Assembly: GCA_021151805.1 (NCBI GenBank)
Contig: JAGKWN010000006.1
Location: forward strand, 11,298 to 75,297
Length of the DNA: 64,000 nt
Reading direction: 5' to 3'
From: Cytophagaceae bacterium
GTDB lineage: Bacteria; Bacteroidota; Bacteroidia; Cytophagales; Cytophagaceae
Positions 1 to 8,810 of the stretch are shown here, in pieces. The stretch's first letter is position 1, and each line of letters begins with the position of its first letter. Made by a program: the position numbers and the translations under genes. Below the pieces are notes generated by a model. It did no database searches and was not told the DNA's origin. It saw nothing but the letters and a program-made list of their open reading frames with translations.

Positions 1-2735
1 TGATTGACTCCATTCAGCAGGAGGCGATCGTAAAGAAATTTTACAATAAGAAAATTACCCCTGCAGAATTTTTCCTCAAGATCTACCACAAGGAAAAAGG
101 GGACGAACTCATACAGGATGCCATACGCTCCTATATTGAATTAAAGAAAAACGAAATCCTGTGTCTGCTTGAAAATAAAATGCTGTTTGAAATGGGGCAT
201 GATGGCGAACCTACGTGGAAACGCCTGGCGCTGGCTCCTGAAAAGGCAAACATTTTATTTCACTTCATGCGCAATGAAGACAACACACATTATTTTCCGA
301 CAATTAAATACGACGGGCAGAAAATTGATTTTCAATATAAGAACGCTATCATCGTATGCAGCATGCCCGCGTGGCTGCTGGTCGACAATACCGTGTACCA
401 TTTCAACAAAGATGTTGATGGCAACAAACTGAAACCATTCCTGAACAAAAAATTCATCCTGGTCCCACGTAAAATGGAAGAGACCTACTATGAAAAATTT
501 GTTACTCAGATTGTAGCTTCGTTTGATGTGCATGCAAAAGGATTTACCATTCATGCAGAAGAATATTCGCCGAAGCCTGTATTAACCATTACGGAGCTGG
601 CCGTTGTGAAAGCACCGACCTTGTTGTTTGGCGAAGAAGGCAACGGTACGGAAGTAGCGGTTTCAGAAGAAAATAAAATCCTGCTGAGCCTGGATTTTCA
701 ATACGGTAGTTTCATTTTTTCATCAGACAAACTTTCACCGTCTTTTGTGAAAATGGAAAAGACCGACGACTCGTATATTTTCCATAAAGTAAAACGCGAT
801 TCAGACAAAGAGAAAGCTTTTCTGGATATTCTGCGCAATTCCGAATTGGAATTCAAGAGCGGAAAAGTAACACTGGAAAAATCGAAGATGTTCTCCTGGC
901 TATCCGCCAACCGCGACGCGCTGGAAGCACAAGGACTGGTGATCCGCCAGAACCTGAAAGACGGCAAGCGTTATTTCGTTGGCGCATCGTCCATCAGTTT
1001 AGAAGTAAAAGAAAACAACGACTGGTTTGATATTTATGCAGTCGTACGTTTCGGTGAATTTGAAATACCATTCCTGAAACTGAAACAATACATTCTGAAA
1101 AAGAAAAAGGAGTTTGTATTGCCGAATGGCGAGATTGCTGTGATTCCAGAAGAGTGGTTCAGTCAGTATTCTGACCTCTTCTCTTTCATTGAAAACGATG
1201 CCGATGACCTGAAGCTTCGCAAGCATCACATGGCATTGGTTAAAGAACTGCAGAACGACCGTCTGGCGCAGGTTTCCATGGATCGTAAGCTTGAACGTTT
1301 ACGCGATTTTCAGGAGATTGAAGATTATACCTTGCCTGCAGAATTTAAAGGTGAACTGAGACCTTACCAGAAGGCCGGATATAACTGGATGCGATTCCTG
1401 AATCAATATAACTTTGGCGGCTGTCTGGCAGACGACATGGGTTTGGGTAAAACCGTACAGACACTTGCCTTGCTGCAATCCTTGCAGGGACAGTCTGAAG
1501 GGCGTGCGAGCCTATTGATCATGCCAACATCCCTGGTGTACAACTGGGAAATGGAAGCGCGCAAATTTACTCCGGAGTTGAAAATCCTGAACTATACAGG
1601 GATCAATCGTATAAAGGATGCTGAGCAGTTCCAGAACTATGACATCATCATTACTTCATACGGCACCATACGTATTGATATAGAATTGTTCAAACAATAT
1701 CAGTTCTATTACACCATTCTGGATGAATCCCAGGTAATCAAGAATCCGGAATCAATCATTGCAAAAGCAGTAAAAGAACTGAACAGCAAACACAGACTGA
1801 TCTTAACAGGTACCCCGGTTGAGAACAGTACGATGGACCTGTGGTCGCAGATGACCTTTGTAAACCCCGGTTTACTGGGTACGCAGCAGTTCTTCAGAAA
1901 TGAATTCCTGAATCCGATTGAGAAGAAACAGGATGAAGCCAAAACGAAACGCTTATACAGCATCATAAAACCTTTCATCCTGCGCAGGCAAAAATCGCAG
2001 GTAGTGAAAGACCTGCCGGAGAAGATCGAGAATGTCCATTATTGTATCATGACGCCGGAGCAGGAAGCTGAGTATGAAAAAGTAAAATCGAATTACAGAA
2101 ATTTAATTCTCGAATCGATTGACGAAAAAGGATTGGCCGGAAGCCAGATCCTGCTTTTACAGGGCTTGACCAAGCTTCGTCAGATTGCCAACCACCCGAG
2201 TCTGATCGAAGAAACATTCGAAGGCACTTCAGGTAAAATGGACGATGTGAATCACATGCTCCACAATGCGCTCGATCTTGATCATAAAATTCTGGTGTTC
2301 TCTCAGTTTGTAAAGCACTTACAGTTGTATGCAGAGCAGCTGGATAAAGCAGGCATTAAATATGCATACCTCGACGGACAAACCCGCGATAGGCAGGCAG
2401 AGGTAGAGCGTTTCCAGAAAGAAGAAGATATCCGCGTATTCTTAATTTCACTGAAAGCCGGCGGCTTAGGGTTGAATTTAACAGCAGCGGATTATGTGTT
2501 CCTGCTTGATCCATGGTGGAATCCGGCGGTTGAAGCACAGGCGGTGGATAGAGCGTACCGGATCGGACAAAAGAATACGGTGTTCACGTATAAATTCATC
2601 ACCAAGAATACCGTTGAAGAAAAAATTCTGAATCTGCAGAAAAATAAACTCAAACTTGCAAACGATCTGATCAGTTCAGAAGAGACCTTCTTCAAAGCAC
2701 TGAGCAGAGAAGACATACAATCAATCTTTGATTAA
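1..2735 (+). CDS. SNF2-family DEAD/DEAH-box helicase (5' end outside window)
   Basis: ATP-dependent DNA translocase of the SNF2/Rad54 type, probably a chromatin-independent DNA remodeler or repair helicase. The reading frame is already open at base 3 and runs without a stop into the first internal ATG at 180, so the N-terminus lies left of the window and at least 910 codons are present. Visible motifs are the Walker A segment DDMGLGKT at 1431-1454, the motif II variant DESQ (instead of DEAH) at 1722-1733, the TGTPVEN motif near 1808-1828 and the C-terminal helicase signature QAVDRAYRIGQ at 2538-2570. The upstream half is the long, poorly conserved N-terminal region usual in bacterial SNF2 proteins. 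A hairpin terminator follows. The family is certain; the cellular role is not known. Confidence 0.93.
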   Translation, partial: IDSIQQEAIVKKFYNKKITPAEFFLKIYHKEKGDELIQDAIRSYIELKKNEILCLLENKMLFEMGHDGEPTWKRLALAPEKANILFHFMRNEDNTHYFPTIKYDGQKIDFQYKNAIIVCSMPAWLLVDNTVYHFNKDVDGNKLKPFLNKKFILVPRKMEETYYEKFVTQIVASFDVHAKGFTIHAEEYSPKPVLTITELAVVKAPTLLFGEEGNGTEVAVSEENKILLSLDFQYGSFIFSSDKLSPSFVKMEKTDDSYIFHKVKRDSDKEKAFLDILRNSELEFKSGKVTLEKSKMFSWLSANRDALEAQGLVIRQNLKDGKRYFVGASSISLEVKENNDWFDIYAVVRFGEFEIPFLKLKQYILKKKKEFVLPNGEIAVIPEEWFSQYSDLFSFIENDADDLKLRKHHMALVKELQNDRLAQVSMDRKLERLRDFQEIEDYTLPAEFKGELRPYQKAGYNWMRFLNQYNFGGCLADDMGLGKTVQTLALLQSLQGQSEGRASLLIMPTSLVYNWEMEARKFTPELKILNYTGINRIKDAEQFQNYDIIITSYGTIRIDIELFKQYQFYYTILDESQVIKNPESIIAKAVKELNSKHRLILTGTPVENSTMDLWSQMTFVNPGLLGTQQFFRNEFLNPIEKKQDEAKTKRLYSIIKPFILRRQKSQVVKDLPEKIENVHYCIMTPEQEAEYEKVKSNYRNLILESIDEKGLAGSQILLLQGLTKLRQIANHPSLIEETFEGTSGKMDDVNHMLHNALDLDHKILVFSQFVKHLQLYAEQLDKAGIKYAYLDGQTRDRQAEVERFQKEEDIRVFLISLKAGGLGLNLTAADYVFLLDPWWNPAVEAQAVDRAYRIGQKNTVFTYKFITKNTVEEKILNLQKNKLKLANDLISSEETFFKALSREDIQSIFD

Positions 2736-2775
2736 GGCCAAGTGCGTAAAGCCGAAGGCTGAACGCCTTAATTGT

Positions 2776-2808
2776 ATAGCCCACGACTGAAGTCGCGGGC
2801 TATTTTTA
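2776..2808 (+). terminator. Hairpin terminator after the SNF2 gene
   Basis: An inverted repeat with arms of 13 bases (one mismatch) around a 2-base loop is followed by a T-run. The core CCCACGACTGAAGTCG is shared with the hairpin at 3316-3349, so this is also a member of a dispersed palindrome family. Confidence 0.7.
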
Positions 2809-2833
2809 TCATCGAATAGTTAATGTTGAATTT

Positions 2834-3094
2834 TTAAAGCCAGACAATAGCAAACAATAGGCAAAGGAAAGCAGGGAAAATCAGATAATACATTTTAATG
2901 ATACTGTTCTTTGTAAATGCAAGCCATACAAAAATCACATCAGCTGTATATACCAGCGCTACTAAAAGTAAAGGAAGAATAAAGGTAGATGGGTGCGCGC
3001 TTGTTGAATAGAATAATATGCAGGCAATCGTTAATGCAAGCAGATTCATTCCAATCAATGAGTAGAATGTTTTATGTTGATCGATGAACCGCAT
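2834..3094 (-). CDS. Small hydrophobic membrane protein, unknown function
   Basis: An 86-residue protein if translation begins at the ATG at 3094 (MRFIDQHK). A GTG at 3142 would add 16 mostly polar residues and is less likely. Nearly all of the protein is hydrophobic, with three probable membrane helices. I recognise no family. It lies between two copies of the CGACTGAAGTCG palindrome and has no close partner on the same strand. It could be a real small membrane protein; the only support is the hydrophobic pattern and the ORF length. Confidence 0.5.
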   Translation of the reverse strand: MRFIDQHKTFYSLIGMNLLALTIACILFYSTSAHPSTFILPLLLVALVYTADVIFVWLAFTKNSIIKMYYLIFPAFLCLLFAIVWL

Positions 3095-3315
3095 AAAATT
3101 ATTTGATACGCACGATTCTTTTTTGAGAAGGGTCTGTAGCACTATCAGGAATGATTTTGCTTCTCATTTTAAAAAATTCATAAAACCGTTTTCCATAGAT
3201 AATTTTAAAAAATCATCTATCAGCTCATCCTGAGCTTTTTCAAAAGATTGTATGACAGGTTCTTTTTCATTCGCCTTTACTAATATACTATACTTTCAGG
3301 TAATTTAAAACCTAT

Positions 3316-3349
3316 AAAAAAAGCCCACGACTGAAGTCGTGGGCTTTTT
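3316..3349. terminator. Bidirectional hairpin terminator
   Basis: A perfect palindrome, AAGCCCACGACT/GA/AGTCGTGGGCTT, is flanked by an A-run on the left and a T-run on the right, so it could terminate in both directions. It serves the DoxX gene on the minus strand. It shares its core with 2776-2808. Confidence 0.7.
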
Positions 3350-3366
3350 CATGAGAACAGTGTTGC

Positions 3367-3735
3367 TTATGCAGACACTTTTTTTGTTTTATGCAGATAA
3401 ATATTTGATACAACCAGAGCAATCAGCAAAAAGAAAATCATCGGCGTACCATTTGGATCGTTGATTGCAAAGTGTGTTATAATGGCAGAAATAAAGTTAA
3501 TACCAAAACCTGCATATGCCCACTCTTTCACCCGCGTTGGAATCTGCGGAACAATCAGTACAACTGCACCAATAAGTTTAGCTATACCCAGTTCTACTCT
3601 GAAGTAATCCGGAAAACCAAGTTTTACAAAACCTGCCGCAACTTCCGGATTCGCAAAGTACATCACTCCGCTCATTAGCATCATAGCAGTAACTATACCT
3701 GTAGATACCCAGTAAATAATTTTATCCTTTTTCAT
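3367..3735 (-). CDS. DoxX-like membrane protein
   Basis: A 122-residue protein with four predicted membrane helices, roughly residues 8-27, 45-63, 71-90 and 96-113. Length, helix spacing and the motif ELGIAKLIGAVVL after helix 1 are typical of DoxX-like (DoxX_2) proteins, a family often linked to oxidative or quinone stress. It is divergently transcribed from an HxlR regulator 91 bases away, and a GGTAA/TTACC repeat lies between them. DoxX-like genes are frequent targets of neighbouring HxlR regulators, so regulation by that gene is inferred. Substrate or partner is unknown. Confidence 0.75.
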   Translation of the reverse strand: MKKDKIIYWVSTGIVTAMMLMSGVMYFANPEVAAGFVKLGFPDYFRVELGIAKLIGAVVLIVPQIPTRVKEWAYAGFGINFISAIITHFAINDPNGTPMIFFLLIALVVSNIYLHKTKKVSA

Positions 3736-3773
3736 AATCGATTTGTTTTTCTTTTGATTGATGATGCAATTTA

Positions 3774-3801
3774 GGTAAATTTGATTACCAAAAGTTACCA
3801 G
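3774..3801. promoter_or_regulatory. Candidate HxlR operator
   Basis: GGTAA-N6-TTACC at 3774-3789 is an inverted repeat, followed at once by two more TTACC half-sites. It sits in the 91-base divergent region between the DoxX-like and HxlR genes, where an autoregulatory operator is expected. The operator role is inferred. Confidence 0.5.
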
Positions 3802-3826
3802 TTACCCAAAAGTAAGCACTACTGAT

Positions 3827-4174
3827 ATGGTCGTAAAACACAGTCATAAAGAATGCAGTTCATCACTAATGGCCGTTCGCGATGCATTGGATGTAGTGAG
3901 TGGCAAATGGAAATTGCAGATCATTATTTCCATCAACACAGGAAATCACAGGTTTAGAGAAATTCAGCGCAGTATTCCCAACATTTCTTCTAAAGTGCTG
4001 GCAAAGGAATTAAAAGACCTGGAAGAGCATGAATTGATCAAACGTACCGTGTACGATGATTCACCGGTATTGGTAGAATATACCGTATTGCCTTATGCAG
4101 ATACGCTGGATGATGTGATCAAAGCCTTATATGATTGGGGCATACAACACCGAAAAAAAATATTGAAAAAGTAA
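3827..4174 (+). CDS. HxlR-family winged-helix transcriptional regulator
   Basis: A 115-residue cytoplasmic DNA-binding protein. The family pattern is clear: an N-terminal Cys (Cys10, KECSSS), the DVVSGKWKLQI segment, the RFREIQRSIPNISSKVLAKELKDLEEHELI recognition region (described here by parts) and a winged-helix end with the TVLPYADTLDDVI pattern. HxlR regulators respond to reactive electrophiles or oxidants, often through the N-terminal cysteine. The gene diverges from the DoxX-like gene and shares a putative operator with it. An inverted repeat, TAAGCCTAAG (4172) / CTTAGGCTTTA (4204), follows and may end transcription. Confidence 0.88.
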   Translation: MVVKHSHKECSSSLMAVRDALDVVSGKWKLQIIISINTGNHRFREIQRSIPNISSKVLAKELKDLEEHELIKRTVYDDSPVLVEYTVLPYADTLDDVIKALYDWGIQHRKKILKK

Positions 4175-4231
4175 GCCTAAGTCCTGATGTATTTGCGTTA
4201 GGCCTTAGGCTTTAAGCCTTGAACCTTAATC

Positions 4232-5077
4232 CTACGTTGCATCAAAAGATGCAAAGGCATTTTCAAATCTTCGCTGTTTAAGATCATCTTTGTGAATACC
4301 GATGAAGATCCACGAATCTATATGTCCGTAGTCGTCCAGGATGACCGTATATAAAAGTTCAAAGTCCTTTAATATCTGCTTCGCTTCATTCTTTGCTTGT
4401 CCGTGTGAAGCTTCGATACGCACCCAGTCTGTAGCACCAGAAGCATCCACATAACCCAGGTATTGATACGCCCAGCTCCAGACTGCACGCATATCCGGAG
4501 CGCCGCCAACTTTTATGCTGCCAGACTTTCCTACGATCTCTTCTATCAATCCGTAATTCAGATCCATCATTCCGTAGAAATCTTCATCTGACACTTCTGC
4601 GCCCTCAAAGATGTACGACTGACTTTCGTGAATACTGTAGGTCTCGATCGGCGTATATTTATATGCACCTTCATCGGCATGATTCGGTGTTTGTACATCT
4701 GCGGGAATGGTGGGGAGATAGAGTACTTTAAATTGCCCGGTCTTTTCAGGGAAAGAATCAGGCGACTCGACAATATCGAGGAAGAAATACAACATGCCTT
4801 CGTGCGGAAAATTTTCAAGCGAAACAAGATCTTTACAATTGATCTGCATGAGCAGTTTTAATGGTCGTTCCTGGTATTGCGGAATCAACGTGTCACTTAA
4901 AAAATGCGGCAAGCCGCCGGCTTTTGAATCACCAGGAGTTGGAGTTGATTTCTCATCTACATTATATTCTACCCGTGCTAAAATATGATCATTGATCAGC
5001 GCAGCAGTTTTTTTGCTTAGTACCGATGATACTTTCGCCTTGATTTTATCTTCCACCGATTTCTTTTTCCAGAACAT
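4232..5077 (-). CDS. YwqG-like (DUF1963) protein
   Basis: A 281-residue soluble protein beginning at MFWKKKSVEDK (ATG at 5077). The open frame extends to 5221, but the extra 48 residues look non-coding and overlap the divergent upstream region. Features that recall the YwqG/DUF1963 family are the segment GGLPHFL (residues ~54-60), LLMQINCKDL, MLYFFLD and the C-terminal IGIHKDDLKQRRFENAF. Family function is unknown. It is convergent with the HxlR gene. The assignment is by eye and moderate. Confidence 0.65.
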   Translation of the reverse strand: MFWKKKSVEDKIKAKVSSVLSKKTAALINDHILARVEYNVDEKSTPTPGDSKAGGLPHFLSDTLIPQYQERPLKLLMQINCKDLVSLENFPHEGMLYFFLDIVESPDSFPEKTGQFKVLYLPTIPADVQTPNHADEGAYKYTPIETYSIHESQSYIFEGAEVSDEDFYGMMDLNYGLIEEIVGKSGSIKVGGAPDMRAVWSWAYQYLGYVDASGATDWVRIEASHGQAKNEAKQILKDFELLYTVILDDYGHIDSWIFIGIHKDDLKQRRFENAFASFDAT

Positions 5078-5275
5078 AATAAAAACAGGTTTTAACTTCT
5101 TATATGGAAAGCTACGAATTAGTAAATAAATGTTTGCAGTTTTTGAAAGGTAAATAATAAGTCTCAATTTAGTATGAAGTAAAAATCCCCTCGCAATAGA
5201 AATGACGCGAAACTTCACCATTACAGAAGAACCTGTTTCAGAAACAGAAAAAGGCTGGTTGGTTTATCCGTCCAG

Positions 5276-5761
5276 GTGGCTTTAGGCAAAGGACATTTGT
5301 TTGCACAACTCTTCCTCTATGTTTTATTAGCAACACTGGTAGTTACGATGGGTTATGGAATCGACAACATGCCTAAAAATGGCGTATTGGAAGCTCTTTT
5401 TGGGTGGACAATTTTTTTCATCACGTTCCTTTTTTTGTTGTGGCTATTCGTATTTAAGCTTTCACCTTTCATCCATAAAGAATTCATTTTAAACTCAACA
5501 TTGGAAAACAAAAAAGACGTAAGACGTTTTCTGCTGAAAGGTAGAGTATTTTCAAAACGCGTTGATCCAGGGGATGCGGCCGATAGTTATTATATCTCTC
5601 TGCATACGGATTATGAACTGAAAGTCTATCAATCTTTTTTCGATGCTTGTGAAGAAGGAAAAGCAGTTGAGATCAGACTGATTGTGATGGATTACAAAGC
5701 GGAACAGCCTTTTCCCGATCAAGGAGTGATTGTTGAAGCTGTAATGCCTGAAAGATCATAA
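5276..5761 (+). CDS. Membrane protein of unknown function, start uncertain
   Basis: A 161-residue ORF with a GTG start, two N-terminal membrane helices (about residues 9-25 and 42-62) and a soluble basic/acidic domain after them. No family is recognised. The start is doubtful. In another frame an ATG at 5203 opens a peptide, MTRNFTITEEPVSETEKGW..., that ends at a TAG at 5281-5283, just inside the start of this ORF. Read together, the two would make one longer protein, which suggests a frameshift or sequencing error near 5270-5283. Otherwise the GTG, or an internal start, is used. Confidence 0.5.
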   Translation: MALGKGHLFAQLFLYVLLATLVVTMGYGIDNMPKNGVLEALFGWTIFFITFLFLLWLFVFKLSPFIHKEFILNSTLENKKDVRRFLLKGRVFSKRVDPGDAADSYYISLHTDYELKVYQSFFDACEEGKAVEIRLIVMDYKAEQPFPDQGVIVEAVMPERS

Positions 5762-6122
5762 GGATGTTTTTAGAGGGGGATTTTTTACGACACAGTAGAA
5801 TTCAATTTACAGTACAATATTTTATATTTATATATATAACAGATTTATATTCTGTTTAATAACCAAAAATTGCCTACTTGTAAAATAAAATTTTATTAGA
5901 ATACTTGACATTTTAAGTTTCACCCTATACTTTTGTTTTAATCTATACTAAATCTATATAGATTATATATTGAATATGTTTCATTAAAACAGCCAAAGCC
6001 AAAAAACGTCTCTACAACTCCTTTTTAAAAGACATGCTTAGTTAAAAAAATAAAAAGCGTCTTACGTAAAGAACAGTCCGCAACAAACTGTTCCATGTTT
6101 TACAATCTAAATCTTGTTTAAA
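5762..6122. other. A+T-rich intergenic region with promoter
   Basis: 361 bases without a gene. It contains a near-consensus promoter (5905-5935) and a low-complexity TATA-rich stretch around 5820-5850. I see no RNA gene or repeat. Confidence 0.6.
5905..5935 (+). promoter_or_regulatory. Bacteroidota-type promoter upstream of PhyH operon
   Basis: TTG (in TTGACA) at 5905 is followed after 20 bases by TACTTTTG, which matches the TAnnTTTG -7 element. The run CTATACTT is shared with the candidate rho promoter. The distance to the PhyH start implies a leader of about 180 bases. Confidence 0.55.
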
Positions 6123-6950
6123 ATGGTAGCAATAAAAAATATAACGATAAAAGAGCCGGTATTTACCTTGGGTGAAAAACTAACTGCTGAACAGCTGGAA
6201 TTTTTTGAAACATACGGCTATATCCATTTCAAAAATTTTCTGAATAAAGAAACCGTTCCGGTAATTATAAAAGCACTGGAAGATGTGCAGGAACAATGGA
6301 TTTCTGAAAACAGAGAAAAAGTAAACGGTGTACCCATCAAATACGGTGTAGACCTGAATGGAAAGAAAATTGTGCAGCGCTTTGCGTTTGCATCACTATT
6401 CAGTGCGGCACTACATGAACTGCTGAAAGATCCGCGCTTAAAGGCACTGTATCCGCTACTGCAAACGACAGATGAACGTATTGGTGAGTTTGAGAAAGAT
6501 GGTTTGGTGGTGAATCACTACATCAATAGCGAGACCAGCAAATTCACACAAATGGGCTGGCATACCGACTGCCTGCGCGATATTTTTTATGGTAAAAAAA
6601 TAGCGCCCATGTTGAATGTGGGGATTCACCTGGATGATTACGATCCTAAAAACGGTGGATTAAGAATTATTCCCGGCACACACAAGCAGGATCTTTTTGA
6701 TCTCTTATTCAAGAAGAAGTATTATGTGAGCCATAAGCCGGATCCGGATGAGATTGGCTTTAACATAACAGCAGGTGATTTAACGGTGCACGACGGAAGA
6801 TCCTGGCATCGCGTAGAGCGTTCACCAATCACGGGCGAAGCCAGCAGAAGAAGGGTTATGTATATTCCTTTCATTGGTGGTGAATACCAGCCGAAAGATG
6901 AGAACAGCTCAACACAATTGTATCAGAGACTTTCAAAGTTTGTACGTTAA
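6123..6950 (+). CDS. Phytanoyl-CoA dioxygenase (PhyH) family protein
   Basis: A 275-residue Fe(II)/2-oxoglutarate-dependent oxygenase. The start is taken at the ATG at 6123 (MVAIKNITIK); a TTG nine bases upstream is less likely. The iron ligands are visible: the WHTD motif (His147 and Asp149) and a distal His near residue 229 in GRSWHRV, followed by arginines suited to binding 2-oxoglutarate. The substrate is unknown; bacterial members hydroxylate lipids or small metabolites. It is first in an operon with an SDR oxidoreductase (10-base gap) and a TPR protein, which suggests a short lipid- or metabolite-modification pathway. Confidence 0.85.
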   Translation: MVAIKNITIKEPVFTLGEKLTAEQLEFFETYGYIHFKNFLNKETVPVIIKALEDVQEQWISENREKVNGVPIKYGVDLNGKKIVQRFAFASLFSAALHELLKDPRLKALYPLLQTTDERIGEFEKDGLVVNHYINSETSKFTQMGWHTDCLRDIFYGKKIAPMLNVGIHLDDYDPKNGGLRIIPGTHKQDLFDLLFKKKYYVSHKPDPDEIGFNITAGDLTVHDGRSWHRVERSPITGEASRRRVMYIPFIGGEYQPKDENSSTQLYQRLSKFVR

Positions 6951-6960
6951 ACAGCATTCA

Positions 6961-7737
6961 ATGAACTATGCACTTGTAACAGGAGCGAGCAAAGGAATAG
7001 GCAGATCAATAGCAGAGCAGCTTGCCGCCAAAGGTAAGAACCTGCTGTTGATTGCGCGTTCTGAAGAAGCTCTGAAAGAATTACAATTATTCATTACCCA
7101 AAAATATAACGTGCGTGCCGATTACCTCGCGCTTGATCTTGCCCTTGCCGATGCTGCCCCTCAGGCACTGGCATGGTTGACTCAGCATAACTATGCAGTA
7201 GATGTGTTGGTGAACAACGCTGGTTATGGACTGTGGGGAAAGTTTGACACACGCACAATTGAAAGCCACAATGAAATGCTGCAGGTGAATCTGTTAACGC
7301 TTGTATACCTTACCCATGCGTTACTGCCGGAATTGAAGAAACATAAGCAGTCCTATATATTGAACGTTGCAAGTACCGCTGCTTACCAGGCAGTGCCAAC
7401 GCTAAGTTTGTATGCAGCCAGCAAATCTTTTGTACTGCTGTTTACAAGAGGGCTGCGGTTGGAGTTGAAAGACTCGGGTGTTTCTGTCAGTTGCTTATGT
7501 CCAGGGCCTACTTCAACAGATTTTGTAGCGCGCGCAGGTATGAGTGCTGCCATAAAGAAAAAGTCAGACACGTTCAGCATGACTGCCGACGACGTGGCTG
7601 AAATTGGTCTGCGCGGCTTATACAAAGGCAAAGCAGAGATCATTCCGGGCTTGCTGAATAAAATCATCGTTGTTTTTACAGCGTGTGCTCCCAAATGTAT
7701 TACAGAAAAAATTGCAAACGATCTTTATAAAAAATGA
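6961..7737 (+). CDS. Short-chain dehydrogenase/reductase (SDR)
   Basis: A 258-residue NAD(P)-dependent oxidoreductase of the classical SDR type. The start is MNYALVTGASKGIG (ATG at 6961); the longer open frame from 6874 overlaps PhyH and is not used. Motifs in order: TGASKGIG for the cofactor at residues 7-14, NNAGYG near 85, and the catalytic Ser and YAASK (Tyr-x3-Lys) near 150-160. The closest types are DltE/YqjQ-like SDRs that act on acyl or keto groups, but the substrate cannot be read. It follows PhyH by 10 bases and overlaps the next gene by four bases (ATGA), indicating translational coupling. Confidence 0.88.
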   Translation: MNYALVTGASKGIGRSIAEQLAAKGKNLLLIARSEEALKELQLFITQKYNVRADYLALDLALADAAPQALAWLTQHNYAVDVLVNNAGYGLWGKFDTRTIESHNEMLQVNLLTLVYLTHALLPELKKHKQSYILNVASTAAYQAVPTLSLYAASKSFVLLFTRGLRLELKDSGVSVSCLCPGPTSTDFVARAGMSAAIKKKSDTFSMTADDVAEIGLRGLYKGKAEIIPGLLNKIIVVFTACAPKCITEKIANDLYKK

Positions 7738-8489
7738 GAATACAAAATCTGATTATCATACTGGTTGCAGGATTACTAACCGTGAACGTATTGAGTTCAT
7801 ACATATTCAACACATCAAGTCAAAGCATTATAAAAGGCGACTCTTATTTTAATCTCATGCGCTACAAGGATGCCATTGCCTGGTATAACCTGGATTCATC
7901 CAAAGCTGAAGCGCAATGGAAAATAGCACGTGCATATGTATGCTACGGTGATAATGCACCGGCACTTGAAAAGGAAACCAATTTCAGGAGTGCTGTGAAA
8001 GCAGCTAAACGCTGCATTCAACTGGAAGAAACAAATTCAAACGGCCATACCTGGTTGGCGGCGGCCCTTGGCAATACAGCCATGTATGAAGGAAGCAAAA
8101 CAAAAGTAAAATTGTGCAACCAGATTAAAGCCGAACTTACACGTGCCGTGACACTAAATCCCAAGGACGACGTGGCGTATTCCATCTTCGGTTCTTTTTA
8201 CCGGGAGATCGGTCATATCAGTTGGTTCGAAAAACAACTGGCCTTAACGTTCATCGGTAAAATTCCGGATGGCACCTATGAAGATTCTGAAAAAGCTTTT
8301 GGTAAAGCAGTTGCACTGACACCAAACATCATGCGGCATTGGTATGAACTGGGTCTCCTGTATACTTACTGGGATAAGAAGCCCCAAGCAATCGCAGCCT
8401 TCAACAGAGCCAAAACCTGTCCGGTGCTTGTATCCAGCGATTACAAAAGACTTACAGCTATCGCTACACATCTGAAAAATCTTGAATAG
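7734..8489 (+). CDS. Membrane-anchored TPR protein
   Basis: A 251-residue protein with one N-terminal membrane helix (residues ~4-22), which is either an uncleaved signal or a membrane anchor. TPR-like helical pairs follow, for example DSYFNLMRYKDAIAWY, FRSAVKAAKRCIQLE, AELTRAVTLNPKDDVAY and AFGKAVALTPNIMRHWYELG. TPR proteins scaffold protein complexes, and some members of this kind resemble the eukaryotic RMD1/microtubule-dynamics TPR proteins. The start overlaps the SDR stop (ATGA), so it belongs to the PhyH operon. The specific role is unknown. Confidence 0.75.
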   Translation: MRIQNLIIILVAGLLTVNVLSSYIFNTSSQSIIKGDSYFNLMRYKDAIAWYNLDSSKAEAQWKIARAYVCYGDNAPALEKETNFRSAVKAAKRCIQLEETNSNGHTWLAAALGNTAMYEGSKTKVKLCNQIKAELTRAVTLNPKDDVAYSIFGSFYREIGHISWFEKQLALTFIGKIPDGTYEDSEKAFGKAVALTPNIMRHWYELGLLYTYWDKKPQAIAAFNRAKTCPVLVSSDYKRLTAIATHLKNLE

Positions 8490-8810
8490 CATTTTATGCA
8501 ATCGAGTTGATTGCTGTAAGAATGATATTATCCGAATGATATAAAAATATAATTATACCTTATTTAAGGTAAACGCAGGAAATCATTAAAAACTTCTCAC
8601 ATCCCGATAATGCTGCTATAATCCGTATTTGCAGAATAACCGCCTGCAATGATTGCTTCAGACAGTTTTACTGAAGCATGAAAAATCCCTGCTACAATAT
8701 TTCTTCATAAAGGTATCATAACATTGCCACATCACTCTTTAATCGCAAAATTTGAATAATAAAGCATTAAAGCGTACTTTTGAAATTAATCCATTTACAA
8801 TTTCATCCGG
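8490..8810. other. Intergenic region
   Basis: 321 bases. A 7-base inverted repeat, GCTTCAG (8655-8661) / CTGAAGC (8671-8677), has no T-run. The only strong signal is the promoter at 8751-8782. Confidence 0.6.
8751..8782 (+). promoter_or_regulatory. Consensus Bacteroidota promoter for the amidotransferase gene
   Basis: TTTG at 8751-8754 is followed after exactly 20 bases by TACTTTTG at 8775-8782. Both boxes match the TTTG / TAnnTTTG consensus. Transcription would start near 8789, leaving a leader of about 22 bases before the ATG at 8811. This is the best promoter match I found in the window. Confidence 0.75.

Noticed and set aside
8655..8677. Inverted repeat GCTTCAG/CTGAAGC as terminator or operator
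   Set aside because: Only 7-base arms, no T-run and not next to a promoter; chance is likely.
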